A stretch of 64,000 bases of DNA, taken from contig JAPFFF010000018.1 of assembly GCA_039105265.1 (NCBI GenBank), forward strand, positions 124,001 to 188,000, in the 5' to 3' direction. Numbering within the stretch: position 1 is the stretch's first letter; every line of letters begins with the position of its first letter. Both the position numbers and the translations under genes were made by a program. The notes under the pieces were generated by a model. The model searched no databases. It had not been told where the DNA came from and saw only the letters and a program-made list of their open reading frames with translations. Positions 28,901 through 38,291 of this stretch are shown here, piece by piece. The DNA comes from Tritrichomonas musculus (lineage: Eukaryota > Parabasalia > Tritrichomonadida > Tritrichomonadidae).

Positions 28901-30956
28901 TTTCATCAAACATATGAACTAATTTCATAGCAATAATTATTGAATATACGATTGCTATCAATACGGTAATAATTTCGGTAATAATAATTTTTCTTATTAC
29001 AATTGAATTTATTTCTGAAACAGCTCTTTCAAAAGCAATCCTCAATTGAGCACGCGGAATATATTGTTCAGCTTCAACAATATCAATGTCATCAGAAGAA
29101 TCTTCAAAACTGCTGTCGTTTTGAACAGCGTTTGCTACTGAGTAATCTGGTGGTTGTGATTGCTGTTGATTATTTCGATTTGATAAATCTTTCTTTAATT
29201 TACCTGATGTATCTACTATTCCTTTCTTCAAGTAAAATGGGAACTTTTGAACGAATCTATGAAACATTCTATCGTTTTGAACTCTCGTCCCTTTCTCAAT
29301 TGATTTAGCCCTTTGTTGATAATGAATTGATTCTTTAAATTGGCAGCGACAATCGAGGAGGAATCGTGCATATTCACTAACAAAGCGTGCATCATTTGGA
29401 TATTTGTCAAGAAATTCAGCCCACGCGGCTTCTGTTGAGCGTCTAGTTTCTGTAAGCTTTTGATATAATGATGGATTAACTTCTAATTCATTAACTGACA
29501 ATTTTTTCCATATTTGACTAAAATTAGATATACAATTATTTGTCATTTTCTGAATGAGCTTCAAATCAGAATTTGCTTCCATTGTAGATGCAGACAATCT
29601 AAAAATATGAAGACGATGAAGTTGATAAAGCATTGCCCGATTAGTCAATGTAATTTTTTTTTCTTTTGGAATTGAGAGTATAAATGATCGAAGAATTGAT
29701 GATGTTTCTGATGGAAAGAAAGATACTGTCCATGTTAAAAACAGTAAAACATCTCCATGTTCTTCAAAATTATTATATATGTATTTTGATAATGACCAAT
29801 CTAAGAAAAGATCGGAACCTTCCTCAATGCCAATTTGTAGATAAGTAAAAGCTTGTCTTTTATTTTTAATATTAAGAGTTGATAAGTAAAGTTGTTCAGA
29901 ATTTTCATCATTAGGAACTCCCTCCGGAAAAGCTGTGTCGTACATCAAACTATTTTTAATGTTTTTCCTTCTAATGTTCAGTAAGGGCCATATTATGGCC
30001 CATGAAAGGAATAAGCAGCCTAATGGAACAAATATGTATATGTATATATTAATACTAATATCATTTATATTACGTAGAATTGAGAAAATTGAGTTAGTAA
30101 TCATTGCAATAGACAACGAAGACCAAACAACATTTGAAAATAAATAATTAAAAGGTAAGTAATATATTTTGAATATTATATATGGTGCTACAATAATTGT
30201 TAGAATTGGGGGAAGATATCGAAAACCTGACGTTGAGCTAGGGACAAGAGGATCAATTGCATATGGTATTGTGCAAATTATAAACGTGAAAAATAATTCT
30301 GGTGGTCTCCAGTGAAAAGAAAAACTATGAAATAGAAATGGTGATTGATTGAGCAAATTTGACAAAAAAAGAACATGAACAATTGTATATGTGATAGAAA
30401 TCAAACCTCCAATAAAAAGAGTTATTGAACTCAATTTAAATTTTGTATAAAGTGATGAAATCGAATATGTAACAAAGAGCATATTAGGAAATATAAAATA
30501 TGAAAAAAGATGTCCATGCCAAATTCTCAAAAAATTCAACTGCCATGTTCTAAATTCGTGATTATTATGGTAATCAACTAAAATAATCAAAAGAAAAATG
30601 AAAGAAAAGAGATCAATTAAAAATAAAAATAAAAAAAAAAATGTTGTCTGATCTAGATCGCCAACAATTCCGAAAAAAATAACTTTGCAAAATGTTATAA
30701 ATTCACTTGGAAAAGTATTTTCTTGATGAAAAATAAAATAACTTCCAAACAGTAGTTGAATAAATAAAACAAAATACTGAAACCATAATAAAGGCGATGG
30801 TGCTGTAATGGAACGATTTACTTCAGCAATAATGGGAAAAAAATTTCGTGAAATAAAATCTGCGTCTTCTCTCCTTTCTGTTGATTCAATGCTTTTATCC
30901 ATTAAGTATGCTGATAATTGTTGACCTGGGTTTGATGTTGATCCATGTTTTGACAT
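25905..30956 (-). CDS. Multi-membrane PAS/class III nucleotide cyclase-family protein, probably catalytically impaired
   Basis: This 1,683-residue ORF matches the large transmembrane cyclase family expanded in trichomonads. About eight membrane spans lie in residues 45-340. A soluble helical region follows, then further spans near 650, 915, 1000 and 1205 that bracket two extracytoplasmic regions. A PAS domain (about 1265-1380) contains NPAASNIFGYTPEQMLGQN. The C-terminal cyclase homology domain (about 1400-1600) keeps Lys and the second metal Asp in KVMGDIYF and the substrate Asp in FDIIG. However, the first metal Asp is Asn (IMINIVQF, where DIVGF is usual). The transition-state Asn and Arg are Ser and Lys (IGPTVSACQKLE). 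These are class III residues known from mycobacterial Rv1625c and mammalian cyclases. It may be a regulatory pseudocyclase, or need a heterodimer partner. Confidence 0.8.
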   Translation of the reverse strand: MSKHGSTSNPGQQLSAYLMDKSIESTERREDADFISRNFFPIIAEVNRSITAPSPLLWFQYFVLFIQLLFGSYFIFHQENTFPSEFITFCKVIFFGIVGDLDQTTFFFLFLFLIDLFSFIFLLIILVDYHNNHEFRTWQLNFLRIWHGHLFSYFIFPNMLFVTYSISSLYTKFKLSSITLFIGGLISITYTIVHVLFLSNLLNQSPFLFHSFSFHWRPPELFFTFIICTIPYAIDPLVPSSTSGFRYLPPILTIIVAPYIIFKIYYLPFNYLFSNVVWSSLSIAMITNSIFSILRNINDISINIYIYIFVPLGCLFLSWAIIWPLLNIRRKNIKNSLMYDTAFPEGVPNDENSEQLYLSTLNIKNKRQAFTYLQIGIEEGSDLFLDWSLSKYIYNNFEEHGDVLLFLTWTVSFFPSETSSILRSFILSIPKEKKITLTNRAMLYQLHRLHIFRLSASTMEANSDLKLIQKMTNNCISNFSQIWKKLSVNELEVNPSLYQKLTETRRSTEAAWAEFLDKYPNDARFVSEYARFLLDCRCQFKESIHYQQRAKSIEKGTRVQNDRMFHRFVQKFPFYLKKGIVDTSGKLKKDLSNRNNQQQSQPPDYSVANAVQNDSSFEDSSDDIDIVEAEQYIPRAQLRIAFERAVSEINSIVIRKIIITEIITVLIAIVYSIIIAMKLVHMFDEKQELFNYLSYINKISRTYEMMTLKVTKMWSNYLYGNITKEDEINMFGPSITDLPNYYNIDSSDDQTVFNLSLRGLSYLDQFSNSLYHSDLNGDSILNMTRLISDTKIISAACIPQNNTMYRDDQYITIDFLWRSIFIHSSRLVINPEVVNLTDKSYLLCETYAKNLVLSEATKLITMNVSKSFSYEYQLLKRCNTSNFIDNEPGIPVPDNPRTCPDPPPIIGAPKDENVPSNVEKHSDDSILNFLIAFTPFLILALVYPATIFLSSALWTEKMEMTKRLQSFSKQECKDASEVIIKKTDEYKTENNSILPQEMKKSSIAIYVINVFCILSLISLLLVQLISGIYYSEDFDIIIEHSALFTSLCHAVVTSAHDTLLLMFLNDKENGNKVNFINLEFIETRIKESLNSICLISNMLRRGYYDVPSAQKFMNSIQVIMFNERCPINPDSKYPIDYYKCISFDQILSYFIGSINTMINSFDSYKTNSTESLLFWKLIDTRLSLGYLELSEIYEQKFRSIMHSFTLIVWICFAIIILFIFSSFGIELYSAAVSNGDLDTFKCLILHVDPVAFASNPQALSLIYGKKSLTDTKIISASHSVFYSSKDAMMSLNQDGVIESLNPAASNIFGYTPEQMLGQNIKLLINPEIKNNNQLFYTIQLMKSGQCSLIYESDFSGLRDDETILPLKVTLIGFSSNDRVAGSFAIICRDKTEEEKQRIEVEKAQKESEELLLQYVPQEMLSKLNKEEPEIGFSVQLSSLIMINIVQFTSYMSTLPPKEVLTNLGKIFNNFDKILSSIPTSTKIKVMGDIYFAASGLFITELLPSSHATDMVNFGLKTLESIEELNIQMNTSFQLRIGVHSGGPTTAGVFGPTKQIFDIIGPTVSACQKLEQKCVPGTINISNDTLSLLPPGRYHTEEHEILDLDGVPEQMTFILHPGHISASPTSNQMFTVPSIDALINGGTSGNSFSFDMIPPFTDDDGNNVNGSFRLPGLASLIDPQDQPQ

Positions 30957-31186
30957 TGATAAAGATATAAAATATGTTATAAATTTTTAAAATCATACGA
31001 TAGAATTTTCAATTTTCACAAATTTTTTAAACTAGTTTATATAATTACTAATATAAATATATTAGGGAAAAAAAAAACTTGGAAAAGCATTTATTACTGA
31101 ATTCATATTTCTCGATCATTTGAAATTGAAAAAGTTTTTAAAACGTTTTCAAAAAATTGGGGCAGGTATACTTAAAAAAAAATAAA
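30957..31186. promoter_or_regulatory. Divergent promoter region, cyclase-like and ankyrin genes
   Basis: This 230-base gap separates divergent genes. On the plus strand GAAAAAGTTTTTA occurs near 31129-31141, about 45 bases before the ankyrin ATG. It resembles the AAAAAGTT motif seen before other genes. Confidence 0.35.
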
Positions 31187-33306
31187 ATGAGTGATTCTGA
31201 ATCAGATACTGAAATTGTTTTTGATTTTTATGATCCTCCTCCGGAATTTGAAAAATTATTAAATATTCAAGATATAATTTTCGGAATTACTAATCAAAAT
31301 TATGCATCTAAATGTCAAGATCTGGAATCATCTGATTATTTTCAAACTCCTCATGGTATATATGTGATTGTTGTTAATTTTTTAAATGCAATTAAGTATC
31401 GGCCCACTCAACATATGGGATTTGCAAATGCTTTAAAGTTCCTTTTTAATTCACGTCAATGTCAATATCTCGAAATACTCAAATCATATTTTATATCTCA
31501 ATTTCGTGCTATAATCGAAGATCCATCATCCTATCCCCGCGAATCTTCCACAATTGCATTTTTTTACGATGCCTTTACAATCGAATGTTTTACGATAGAG
31601 CAAATAGTTGCTATGATGAAACAAATTTATTCAGGGCCGAAAGTAGTTCCCACCGAGTCATCCATTGTTCTTTTTTTCTATTTTTCACGCGAAATTAGTT
31701 CATTTGATTCCAATTTTTTCAATACTTTATTATCAACTGTTATGAATTCAGAAGAAAGGTCATTACCTCAAGAAATCCATGATGCTTTAGTTTTAATGAA
31801 TGATTTATTTGCCAACGACTTTCAAATGCTTCAAGGATGGCGAAGTTGTCATTCGATTCCAGATTCTTGTGCTGATGCTCTTATGAAAGATGATCCAACG
31901 TTATTACAGACCATTTTAGTTAAAGAAAAATTATCGTTTGACGTAACACTACCTAACAATATATTTGGTCTTTCGGAATTTGTTACGCATAGTCCAACGT
32001 TGATTCAATTTGCCACTTTTTTTGGTTCAATTAAATGCTTCAAATACTTGTTATTAAACAAAGCCAACATGTCATTGACTGATGAAACGCATTTAAAGTT
32101 GGTTCATTATGCTGTTGCTGGAGGCAACTCTGAGATCATTCATATACTAGAGCAGAACAGTACTTTATTTTCACGAACACTTCCGATCTCAATTGAATTT
32201 AATCATTCTGATCTTTTTGAATGGTTGTATGAAAATTATTACGATTGTAAATTATTCGAGGATGCGCTTCCAATTCCAGTGAGTGAAATTGCTAAAAGGT
32301 CGAATAATGCACGTTCTTTTGAATTTCTTTTTAGAAATAAAATTCAAATTAAACCGATTCTTTTCAAATCATTCGAACAAGTTTGGAATTCATATTTGAA
32401 TGGATTTATAGTCACACTTCAGGTCATAATGCCTGATCTTAAAATCAACACCAAATACACAGCTTATGACAATCATTATTCTCCTCTTCATTGGGCAATT
32501 AAAAAGAGATACGACGGAATAATTACTGAAATTATTAATACAAAAGGAGTGAATTTAAATACTCAAGATGATTATGGCAAAACGCCTTTTTATTTGGCCG
32601 CAGAATTGGGTTATATTGACGTTTTAACTGCTTTGAAAGAAAAAGGTGTAGAAATTAATCGTAGAGCAAAAAGTAATTTGTCTCCAATACATGCAGCTAT
32701 TAGATGTAATCAAACAGAGTCCGTTCAATTTTTATTACAATCAACAACTTATGATTTAAATTTGAAAGATGCTGTTTTTTTATTATTTTATGTTTTTATA
32801 TGGGTGTTTTTAATTTTCTTGTTTTATCATTTTCCTCTTCATGTGGCTGTTCTAAGAAATTATCATGAAACTTTAAAGATTCTTCTTTCAATTCCAAATT
32901 TGAACGTTAATGTAAAAAATAATGATGGTATTTTTTATTAATGTTTTTTTGAATTGGACTCCGCTTCATATTGCTGCACAAAAAGATTTCACTGATGTAA
33001 TTCAATTATTACTTAAAGATAATAGAGTTAATGTTAACGCTGTGACAAGTTCTGGTACAACTCCTCTTCATCTTGCTGCTGCTTACGCTTCTTCAGAGGC
33101 TGTTTTAATGTTTTTACGTCATCCGAATATTAATGTTAATATGATGAATTCTCAGAAAATTTAAAAAAAAAAAAATTATTAATAAAACCCCTTATGATTT
33201 TGCTTCACAAAATGGATTAAATGATATTGTTTTGCTATTAAAAAAGCATAATGGTGTTAGTGGTCAAGTATCAAATAACGAGAATACAAATAATAGCCAA
33301 AATTAA
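31187..33306 (+). pseudogene. Ankyrin-repeat protein gene, interrupted near its 3' end
   Basis: The start is the ATG at 31187 (MSDSESDTEIVFDF); an upstream TTG is in frame but unlikely. Residues 1-280 form an alpha-helical N-terminal domain of the kind that precedes ankyrin repeats in the large trichomonad ankyrin families. From about residue 270 the ankyrin helices begin. Clear repeats start near 430 (SPLHWAIKK, KTPFYLAAELGYIDVL, SPIHAAIRCNQTESV). Three low-complexity interruptions then fall at the same place in successive repeats, just before the TPLH turn. One near 32774-32830 (T-rich, 57 nt) keeps frame. One near 32933-32958 (T-rich) shifts frame and meets a stop. One near 33160-33182 (A-rich) does the same. 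Beyond them the repeats resume (WTPLHIAAQ, TTPLHLAAAYA, TPYDFASQNG) and end at the TAA at 33304-33306. Either a decaying gene or an unusual exon structure. Confidence 0.65.
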
Positions 33307-34038
33307 TATTACAGCTAAATATTTGAACTTTTCTATTTGTATAAATGTGCTTTTGTATGAATTACATGTTAATATAAAAATGATCCTTTTTTTTATTTTT
33401 TTTATGTGTAGGCCATCAAAGACATTTTCCAGTTATTTTATATTTAAATAGATTATTAATAGCTATATATAATTTACTACTTAAAAAATCCAATTCATTG
33501 CGAAATGACTGATTGCAGTTTTTTATCAAATAGATTTGCCATCTCTTACTATTTTTCAAATATGATATGTATCTTTTTTTTCATATCTTACTATTTTAAT
33601 GAAAATGACAGAATTTGTAGACCTTAATATTTTCAATTAAAAATTCATTTGACTTAATTGAATTTTTCAATCACAAATTTACAGTCAATATATCATTATT
33701 ACTAAAGGTTAGGCTCTAAAAATGATGTGGATAGATTGTCAAATTATATATTCAGCCTGTATTTAATCAACGATTATTTCCCATAAATCAGAAAAAAATC
33801 TAAAAAGCATTCAATTTTAATTGAAATTTTCTATTAAAACTAAATTCGATCAAAATTGTTTCATTTGGGAGAAATTTTCTAGAGAAGATATTGTATCGAA
33901 GATTATAAGGATTATAAGGACTTATTAGTCAAAAAAAAAAACTATAGAATTGATTGAAATTAATTTATCAATTCAAAAGTAACAAATAATATAACTTTTC
34001 AAAAAGTTCCAACTTTATTTTATAAAAATATTTTTTTC
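33307..34038. other. Intergenic region of about 730 bases, no gene seen
   Basis: The region is AT-rich, with long A and T runs (33388-33402, 33927-33937). Short open frames here have no homology I recognise. The last 60 bases include the TCAAAAAGTT motif that precedes the Arf GEF gene. A directly repeated GATTATAAGGA occurs at about 33900-33921. Confidence 0.4.
33999..34008 (+). promoter_or_regulatory. TCAAAAAGTT promoter-like motif
   Basis: TCAAAAAGTT begins 40 bases before the ATG of the Arf GEF gene (30 bases between motif end and ATG). The reverse complement, AACTTTTTGA, precedes other genes at similar distances. Confidence 0.45.
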
Positions 34039-36168
34039 ATGTCAGAGAGTAATACTGAATCAAGCAATTCCAAATCAGAATATGATTCATCTGACTCAGA
34101 AAAAATTGAAAAATCATCTACTCAAGAAGCTAATGCAAGTGTAAATGGCATTGAAGGAAATAAAAAAAAATCATCTGAATCAAATAGTAGTGAATCATCT
34201 CAATCAAATGAAAAAGAGAAGTCTTCATCAGTTAACAATTCAAATGAACTGAATGATGCTAATCAATCTTCTTCACAATCAAATGATAAAAATGATGAGC
34301 CAAAGAAAGCAGATGGAGATCTAGAAAAGTCTGCAGTATCTCAAAAAGGATCATCAAAAAAAGATGATGATAAAAAGAAGTCTAAATTGGAAAAAAAATC
34401 AAGTAAAGAATCATTAACTAAAAAAGATAAGAAAGATTCAAAATCTTCTATCAATAATAAAATGACAAAAGATAAAAAAAAGTCAAAGGACAAAGAAACA
34501 AAGTCCAAGAATGATGATAAGTCAGAAATTGAAAAAGGTTTAAAGAAGAAAAAGCGAAGTTTAAGTGACGTAGGACCCCAAGCTGCAAGAAAGAAGCCAA
34601 TTGAAGAGGAGGATTCTAAATCTAAAAGTAGTAAAGAAGTAAAAGCCAAACAGATGACTTCAAGTGAAATAAAAAAAGAAAATTTAAATCAAGAAGAAAT
34701 ACCTAAAATGTCTTTTTCAGGTGCACCAAGTGATGAAAAGAAAGATGAAACTAGTTCAAAAAGCGATGAGAATCAGCAATCTAATGAAGAATTTCCTGTT
34801 CAAAAAAGAAAATCAGCTGTCACTTTCTGCTTTCCGGCCATTTCCGCTGAAAGTGATGAAAATTTGCCATTGAGAAATAAATCTAAAAGTAACAACGATC
34901 TCTATTCCTCAGAAATCAACAAAAATAATAGAGATCATGATGAAATTTCTGATCCTATCAATTCTGTAAATAAAGAAGAAATGCGTAAGCATGTTCGGGC
35001 ATCATCCAATCCTAACAAACCAACTATTGATCCACGTATGATTCCCCGTCGTTTTTCAAAAATGACTATTGAGCAGATTGATGAAGTAATTGATAAAGAA
35101 GATCGATTACTGGATGCTATTACTTTCTTCAACCAAAATAAAGATCCATCTAAATTATGTGAATACTATGAGGTAGAAGACACTCCTTCAAATATCGCTC
35201 AAATTTTCTGGGGAACAAAAGATATAAACAGTGTTACTCTTGGTAGATATCTTCTCAAGAAGAAAGATATGCTTGATGCTTACTTTATGGAAGTTGAAAT
35301 GAACAAAGGTCCCATTCAATCTTTAAGAAATGCTTTATTAGGCCCAATGCGATTTGATGGCGAATCTCAGACAGTTCACAAAGTTTTATCATCAATTTCT
35401 CGTTGTTATTCCCAAAAAAATCCAGACAAATGTGATGATCCAGATAACATGTTAGATCTCTATTATGCACTGATTATGCTTAATACAGATTTATCCAATC
35501 CAAACAATAAATCAAAGATGACTTTACAAGAATTTATTAGTAATACGAAAGGAGCCAACGAGTTTCTCTCAACATTGACTGATGAAGAACTCACTGGTTA
35601 TTACAAAAACATAGCAAAGCGTCCTCTTTTATTCCAGAATCAATCTGATGATTTTACATATGAGTTTTGTCCAAAGATTAGAGGTTACCTTAAGAAGAAG
35701 TCACTTCACACTTTTGGTACCTGGACTAAAAAGTACTTTGTTTTGATAAACTCATGCCTTTACTATTTTGCTGATGATAGTCCTGAAAACGCAAAATGTC
35801 CAGTCGGTGCACTTTATTTGAAAGGTGTAGAACCTTTTAGAAATAGAGACACAGATCCTCTTTTAATAAGAATAACTGCAAAGAAGAAAAAAGAAATCAA
35901 ATATGCTAAGTTTATAAATAGGCAAAAAGATAATCCTCGATATGTAAAAGGAATCAAAGAGATACTCCTTGAAGCGCCAGACCGTGCATCTAGTTCAAAA
36001 TGGTTTCATCGAATTAGAGTTGCTGCACAAGTTTCCAACTTTATTAAAGAGAAAAAGGTTGAAGATGCCCCACCTGAACAGAATGTCTATGAAACTGACA
36101 TTCCTGATGCAGCAGATGATGCAGCAGATAATGAAGAATCTGCAGAAGAAGAAGAATGCGATAAATGA
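34039..36168 (+). CDS. Sec7-PH Arf guanine-nucleotide exchange factor (cytohesin-like)
   Basis: The protein has 709 residues. The first ~320 are a Ser/Lys/Asp/Glu-rich disordered region. The Sec7 domain (about 335-535) shows both exchange motifs: the catalytic Glu in MRFDGESQTV (motif 1; Glu about residue 441) and LIMLNTDLSNPNNKSKMT (motif 2). A PH domain follows (about 545-680): IRGYLKKKSLHTFGTWTKKYFVLI, with a C-terminal SSKWFHRIRVA helix that carries the expected Trp. The end is acidic (EESAEEEE). Such proteins load GTP onto Arf GTPases at phosphoinositide-bearing membranes and so start coat assembly. The Sec7-PH order matches cytohesins, but the usual N-terminal coiled coil is replaced by the charged tail. 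The catalytic Glu is present, so it should be active. Confidence 0.9.
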   Translation: MSESNTESSNSKSEYDSSDSEKIEKSSTQEANASVNGIEGNKKKSSESNSSESSQSNEKEKSSSVNNSNELNDANQSSSQSNDKNDEPKKADGDLEKSAVSQKGSSKKDDDKKKSKLEKKSSKESLTKKDKKDSKSSINNKMTKDKKKSKDKETKSKNDDKSEIEKGLKKKKRSLSDVGPQAARKKPIEEEDSKSKSSKEVKAKQMTSSEIKKENLNQEEIPKMSFSGAPSDEKKDETSSKSDENQQSNEEFPVQKRKSAVTFCFPAISAESDENLPLRNKSKSNNDLYSSEINKNNRDHDEISDPINSVNKEEMRKHVRASSNPNKPTIDPRMIPRRFSKMTIEQIDEVIDKEDRLLDAITFFNQNKDPSKLCEYYEVEDTPSNIAQIFWGTKDINSVTLGRYLLKKKDMLDAYFMEVEMNKGPIQSLRNALLGPMRFDGESQTVHKVLSSISRCYSQKNPDKCDDPDNMLDLYYALIMLNTDLSNPNNKSKMTLQEFISNTKGANEFLSTLTDEELTGYYKNIAKRPLLFQNQSDDFTYEFCPKIRGYLKKKSLHTFGTWTKKYFVLINSCLYYFADDSPENAKCPVGALYLKGVEPFRNRDTDPLLIRITAKKKKEIKYAKFINRQKDNPRYVKGIKEILLEAPDRASSSKWFHRIRVAAQVSNFIKEKKVEDAPPEQNVYETDIPDAADDAADNEESAEEEECDK

Positions 36169-36390
36169 ATTTTGTTTAAAAAAAAAATGTAGTATCTCTC
36201 TATCTATTTCTTTTAAAAAAAAAAATTGTAAAATTAAGCTAATTAACAATTGAAAAATTCTAAATTGATTGAATTTTTATTAAATCTCTATCAAATATTT
36301 CTAATATGTACACAATACCTTTACAAATTTGAAAAAAGATTTTGAAAAAAAATTAAATGGTTATAGCCTATCGTTTTTACCAAAAAAAAA
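36169..36390. other. Intergenic spacer
   Basis: This 222-base AT-rich gap between two plus-strand genes has A runs at 36177-36187, 36212-36225 and 36381-36390. The last run lies directly against the Rab start codon, so the 5' UTR of the Rab message is probably very short or A-rich. Confidence 0.4.
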
Positions 36391-36987
36391 ATGATCCAAT
36401 CCCCTCAGCCTCGAGTCGTCATGATTGGTGACTCTTCCGTTGGGAAAACAGCTCTTGTTTACCGGATGTGCCAAGGGGAATGGATGGAGCCTGCACCAAC
36501 AGTTACTACGTCTTTTTTTTCTTATCATGCGTCTGATGGGCAGGAAATTCAATTTTGGGATACGGCTGGAACAGAACGATATAGAGCAGTCAATAGCGTT
36601 TATTATCATAATGCGACAGGTGCGATATTAGTTTTTGATTTAACAAACAGACAATCTTTCAATTCTTTATCATCTTGGGTTGATGAATTTATGAGTTTAG
36701 CGCAGCCAGGTGCTATTCTTGCTGTTGCTGGAAACAAGTGTGATCTATCGAATCAATTTCAAGTCAAGCCAGAAGAAGGAGAGCAATGGGCGAAAAGTCA
36801 AAACTTCGATTATTTTACAACTTCCGCTCAATCAGGACATCATGTTGCAGAATTAGCTGAGTATATGGCCCAGAATCTTCCAAACAGAGTTTTTCTAAAG
36901 CCATCGCCGAAAACTGTGAAATTAACAGATAATCAAAATAAATCAGAGAATGCAGATAAATCTAATAAGAATGATTTTTGTTGTTAA
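36391..36987 (+). CDS. Rab-family small GTPase with Thr in place of the catalytic Gln
   Basis: The protein has 198 residues and the full set of Ras-superfamily motifs. G1 is GDSSVGKT (about 13-20). A Thr lies in switch I (APTVTTSFF). G3 is WDTAGTERY, G4 is GNKCD and G5 is TTSAQSG, where SAK is more usual. It ends in CC, a Rab-type double prenylation site, after a hydrophilic hypervariable tail. The G3 motif normally reads DTAGQE; Gln is replaced by Thr, as in Rap proteins, which predicts slow intrinsic hydrolysis and dependence on a special GAP. The switch I end lacks the usual GVDF/GIDF, so it is a divergent Rab that I cannot place in a numbered subfamily. It follows the Arf GEF on the same strand. 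Confidence 0.88.
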   Translation: MIQSPQPRVVMIGDSSVGKTALVYRMCQGEWMEPAPTVTTSFFSYHASDGQEIQFWDTAGTERYRAVNSVYYHNATGAILVFDLTNRQSFNSLSSWVDEFMSLAQPGAILAVAGNKCDLSNQFQVKPEEGEQWAKSQNFDYFTTSAQSGHHVAELAEYMAQNLPNRVFLKPSPKTVKLTDNQNKSENADKSNKNDFCC

Positions 36988-37276
36988 TTTATCTATGTAT
37001 TAATTTAGAACTATTTTTATGTTTTTTTATTCAATCTAAATAAAATATTATACAAATCAAATAAGTTTTGCATGTATTATGAATTATAAAAGTTCATCGT
37101 ATTTCTATTTTCATTAAAATTTTTATTTGTATTGGATTTTTGATGCCAATATGTGGTATCCTTGTTTGGAGGAGCTGCAATAGATGAAACTGAGAAGTAT
37201 GATTTGATTTACAAGATTTTTAATTAAAAAAAAGTGTCATAAAAAATTTATGAACTTTTTGAGTTATTGGAAATAA
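36988..37276. other. Intergenic region, no gene seen
   Basis: This 289-base AT-rich gap contains only tiny open frames, such as a 14-codon one starting near 37143. The AACTTTTTGA motif at 37253-37262 lies close to the next ATG. Confidence 0.4.
37253..37262 (+). promoter_or_regulatory. AACTTTTTGA promoter-like motif
   Basis: AACTTTTTGA lies 14 bases before the ATG at 37277. The same ten bases occur 15 bases before the ATG at 39342. Confidence 0.5.
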
Positions 37277-37633
37277 ATGAATTTTGATCTAATTTATTTT
37301 AATCCATTTGATATTGAAGAGTCTGATGAAACAGCTAGACGAGAATATGAGCAGTGTTTAGTAGAGCAACAAAGGAATACTTATATCGATAGTTATAATA
37401 ATTCTGATAATCCAGTTTCATTTATTGATGGATCTTATAAGCCAGATGATATGAAATCTTATTTAGAAGTCAAGAATCAATATTGCAGTGATGATCAGTT
37501 TTATACGAATTTGTTAAAATTTGCAAAAGAAGAAAGCCCGAATGCATTTAACATTTTACGCGATTATAAAGATGTTTTTCAAAAAAGATTAGAAATTTAC
37601 GAAGATCAATATAAACCTCAAACTGAAAGTTAG
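37277..37633 (+). CDS. Small acidic protein of unknown function (118 aa)
   Basis: The ORF of 118 residues starts at an ATG 14 bases after a promoter-like motif. The protein is acidic and rich in Tyr, Asp, Glu and Gln (EESDETARREYEQCLVEQQ, then DDMKSYLEVKNQY and LRDYKDVFQKRLEIYEDQY). It is probably helical, with no signal peptide, membrane span or known motif. Codon use fits a real gene. No family is recognised. Confidence 0.55.
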   Translation: MNFDLIYFNPFDIEESDETARREYEQCLVEQQRNTYIDSYNNSDNPVSFIDGSYKPDDMKSYLEVKNQYCSDDQFYTNLLKFAKEESPNAFNILRDYKDVFQKRLEIYEDQYKPQTES

Positions 37634-38291
37634 ATAATTGAATATGTCGTTTGTTGCTTTGAATGGTGCAAATAGAGTTATCTGATATTGTTTTTAAATG
37701 TTTGATATATATTTAAGTTGTCTATTCATTTCTTTTTTTTTTTTTTTTTTTTATGGATAATAATGAAGAAAACTCGCAGCGCAATTTTTTACCTTCTTCT
37801 TGAGTCAAATAATTTATATTTTGTATTAAATGTAGAGAAATGATGTAAAGGAAGTAATAGAATTTACTAATTGATTTAGATATGTTATATCATAAAATAT
37901 TATAAAAGTATTGATTATATCTTTTCGTGCATTCTATATAAAAGGAATATGCTTGTTATTATTTTAAATATCCTATTATTGAGATTTTGATTTAAAATCA
38001 AATAAAATAAAAAAGCAATACAATTTTGAAACTTTTTTCATACCTTTTTAAATTTGAAATGAATCATTTACAAATCATATTTCCTTTTTTTAGCAATCTG
38101 AAATTTATTTTCAAATATGATAATTTGAAATTTATTTACAATATAGTCACATGTAGGAAAATAGAAAGAAATTTTATATTATATATTAAATTAACAAAAA
38201 AAAAAAAAATACAAAAAATGCATTTCATTAAAATTATTGAATTTCCTTTAAATTTATTTTTATCGTTTCGAATTGAATTGTATTGTATTGT
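37634..38291. other. Intergenic region of about 660 bases with long poly-T
   Basis: A T run of about 21 bases stands at 37732-37752. The rest is AT-rich, with no ORF that starts at ATG and looks coding. An 89-codon open frame from 38026 starts with TTG and is Phe/Lys-rich noise. The promoter of the Vps26-like gene must lie in the last part; GAAACTTTTTTCATA near 38030 is a weak relative of the AACTTTTT motif. Confidence 0.4.

Noticed and set aside
32933-32962. A possible 25-26-nt micro-intron in the ankyrin gene (begins with GT).
   Set aside because: No AG acceptor and no ACTAAC box, unlike the intron at 21963-21998; I kept it as an unexplained interruption.
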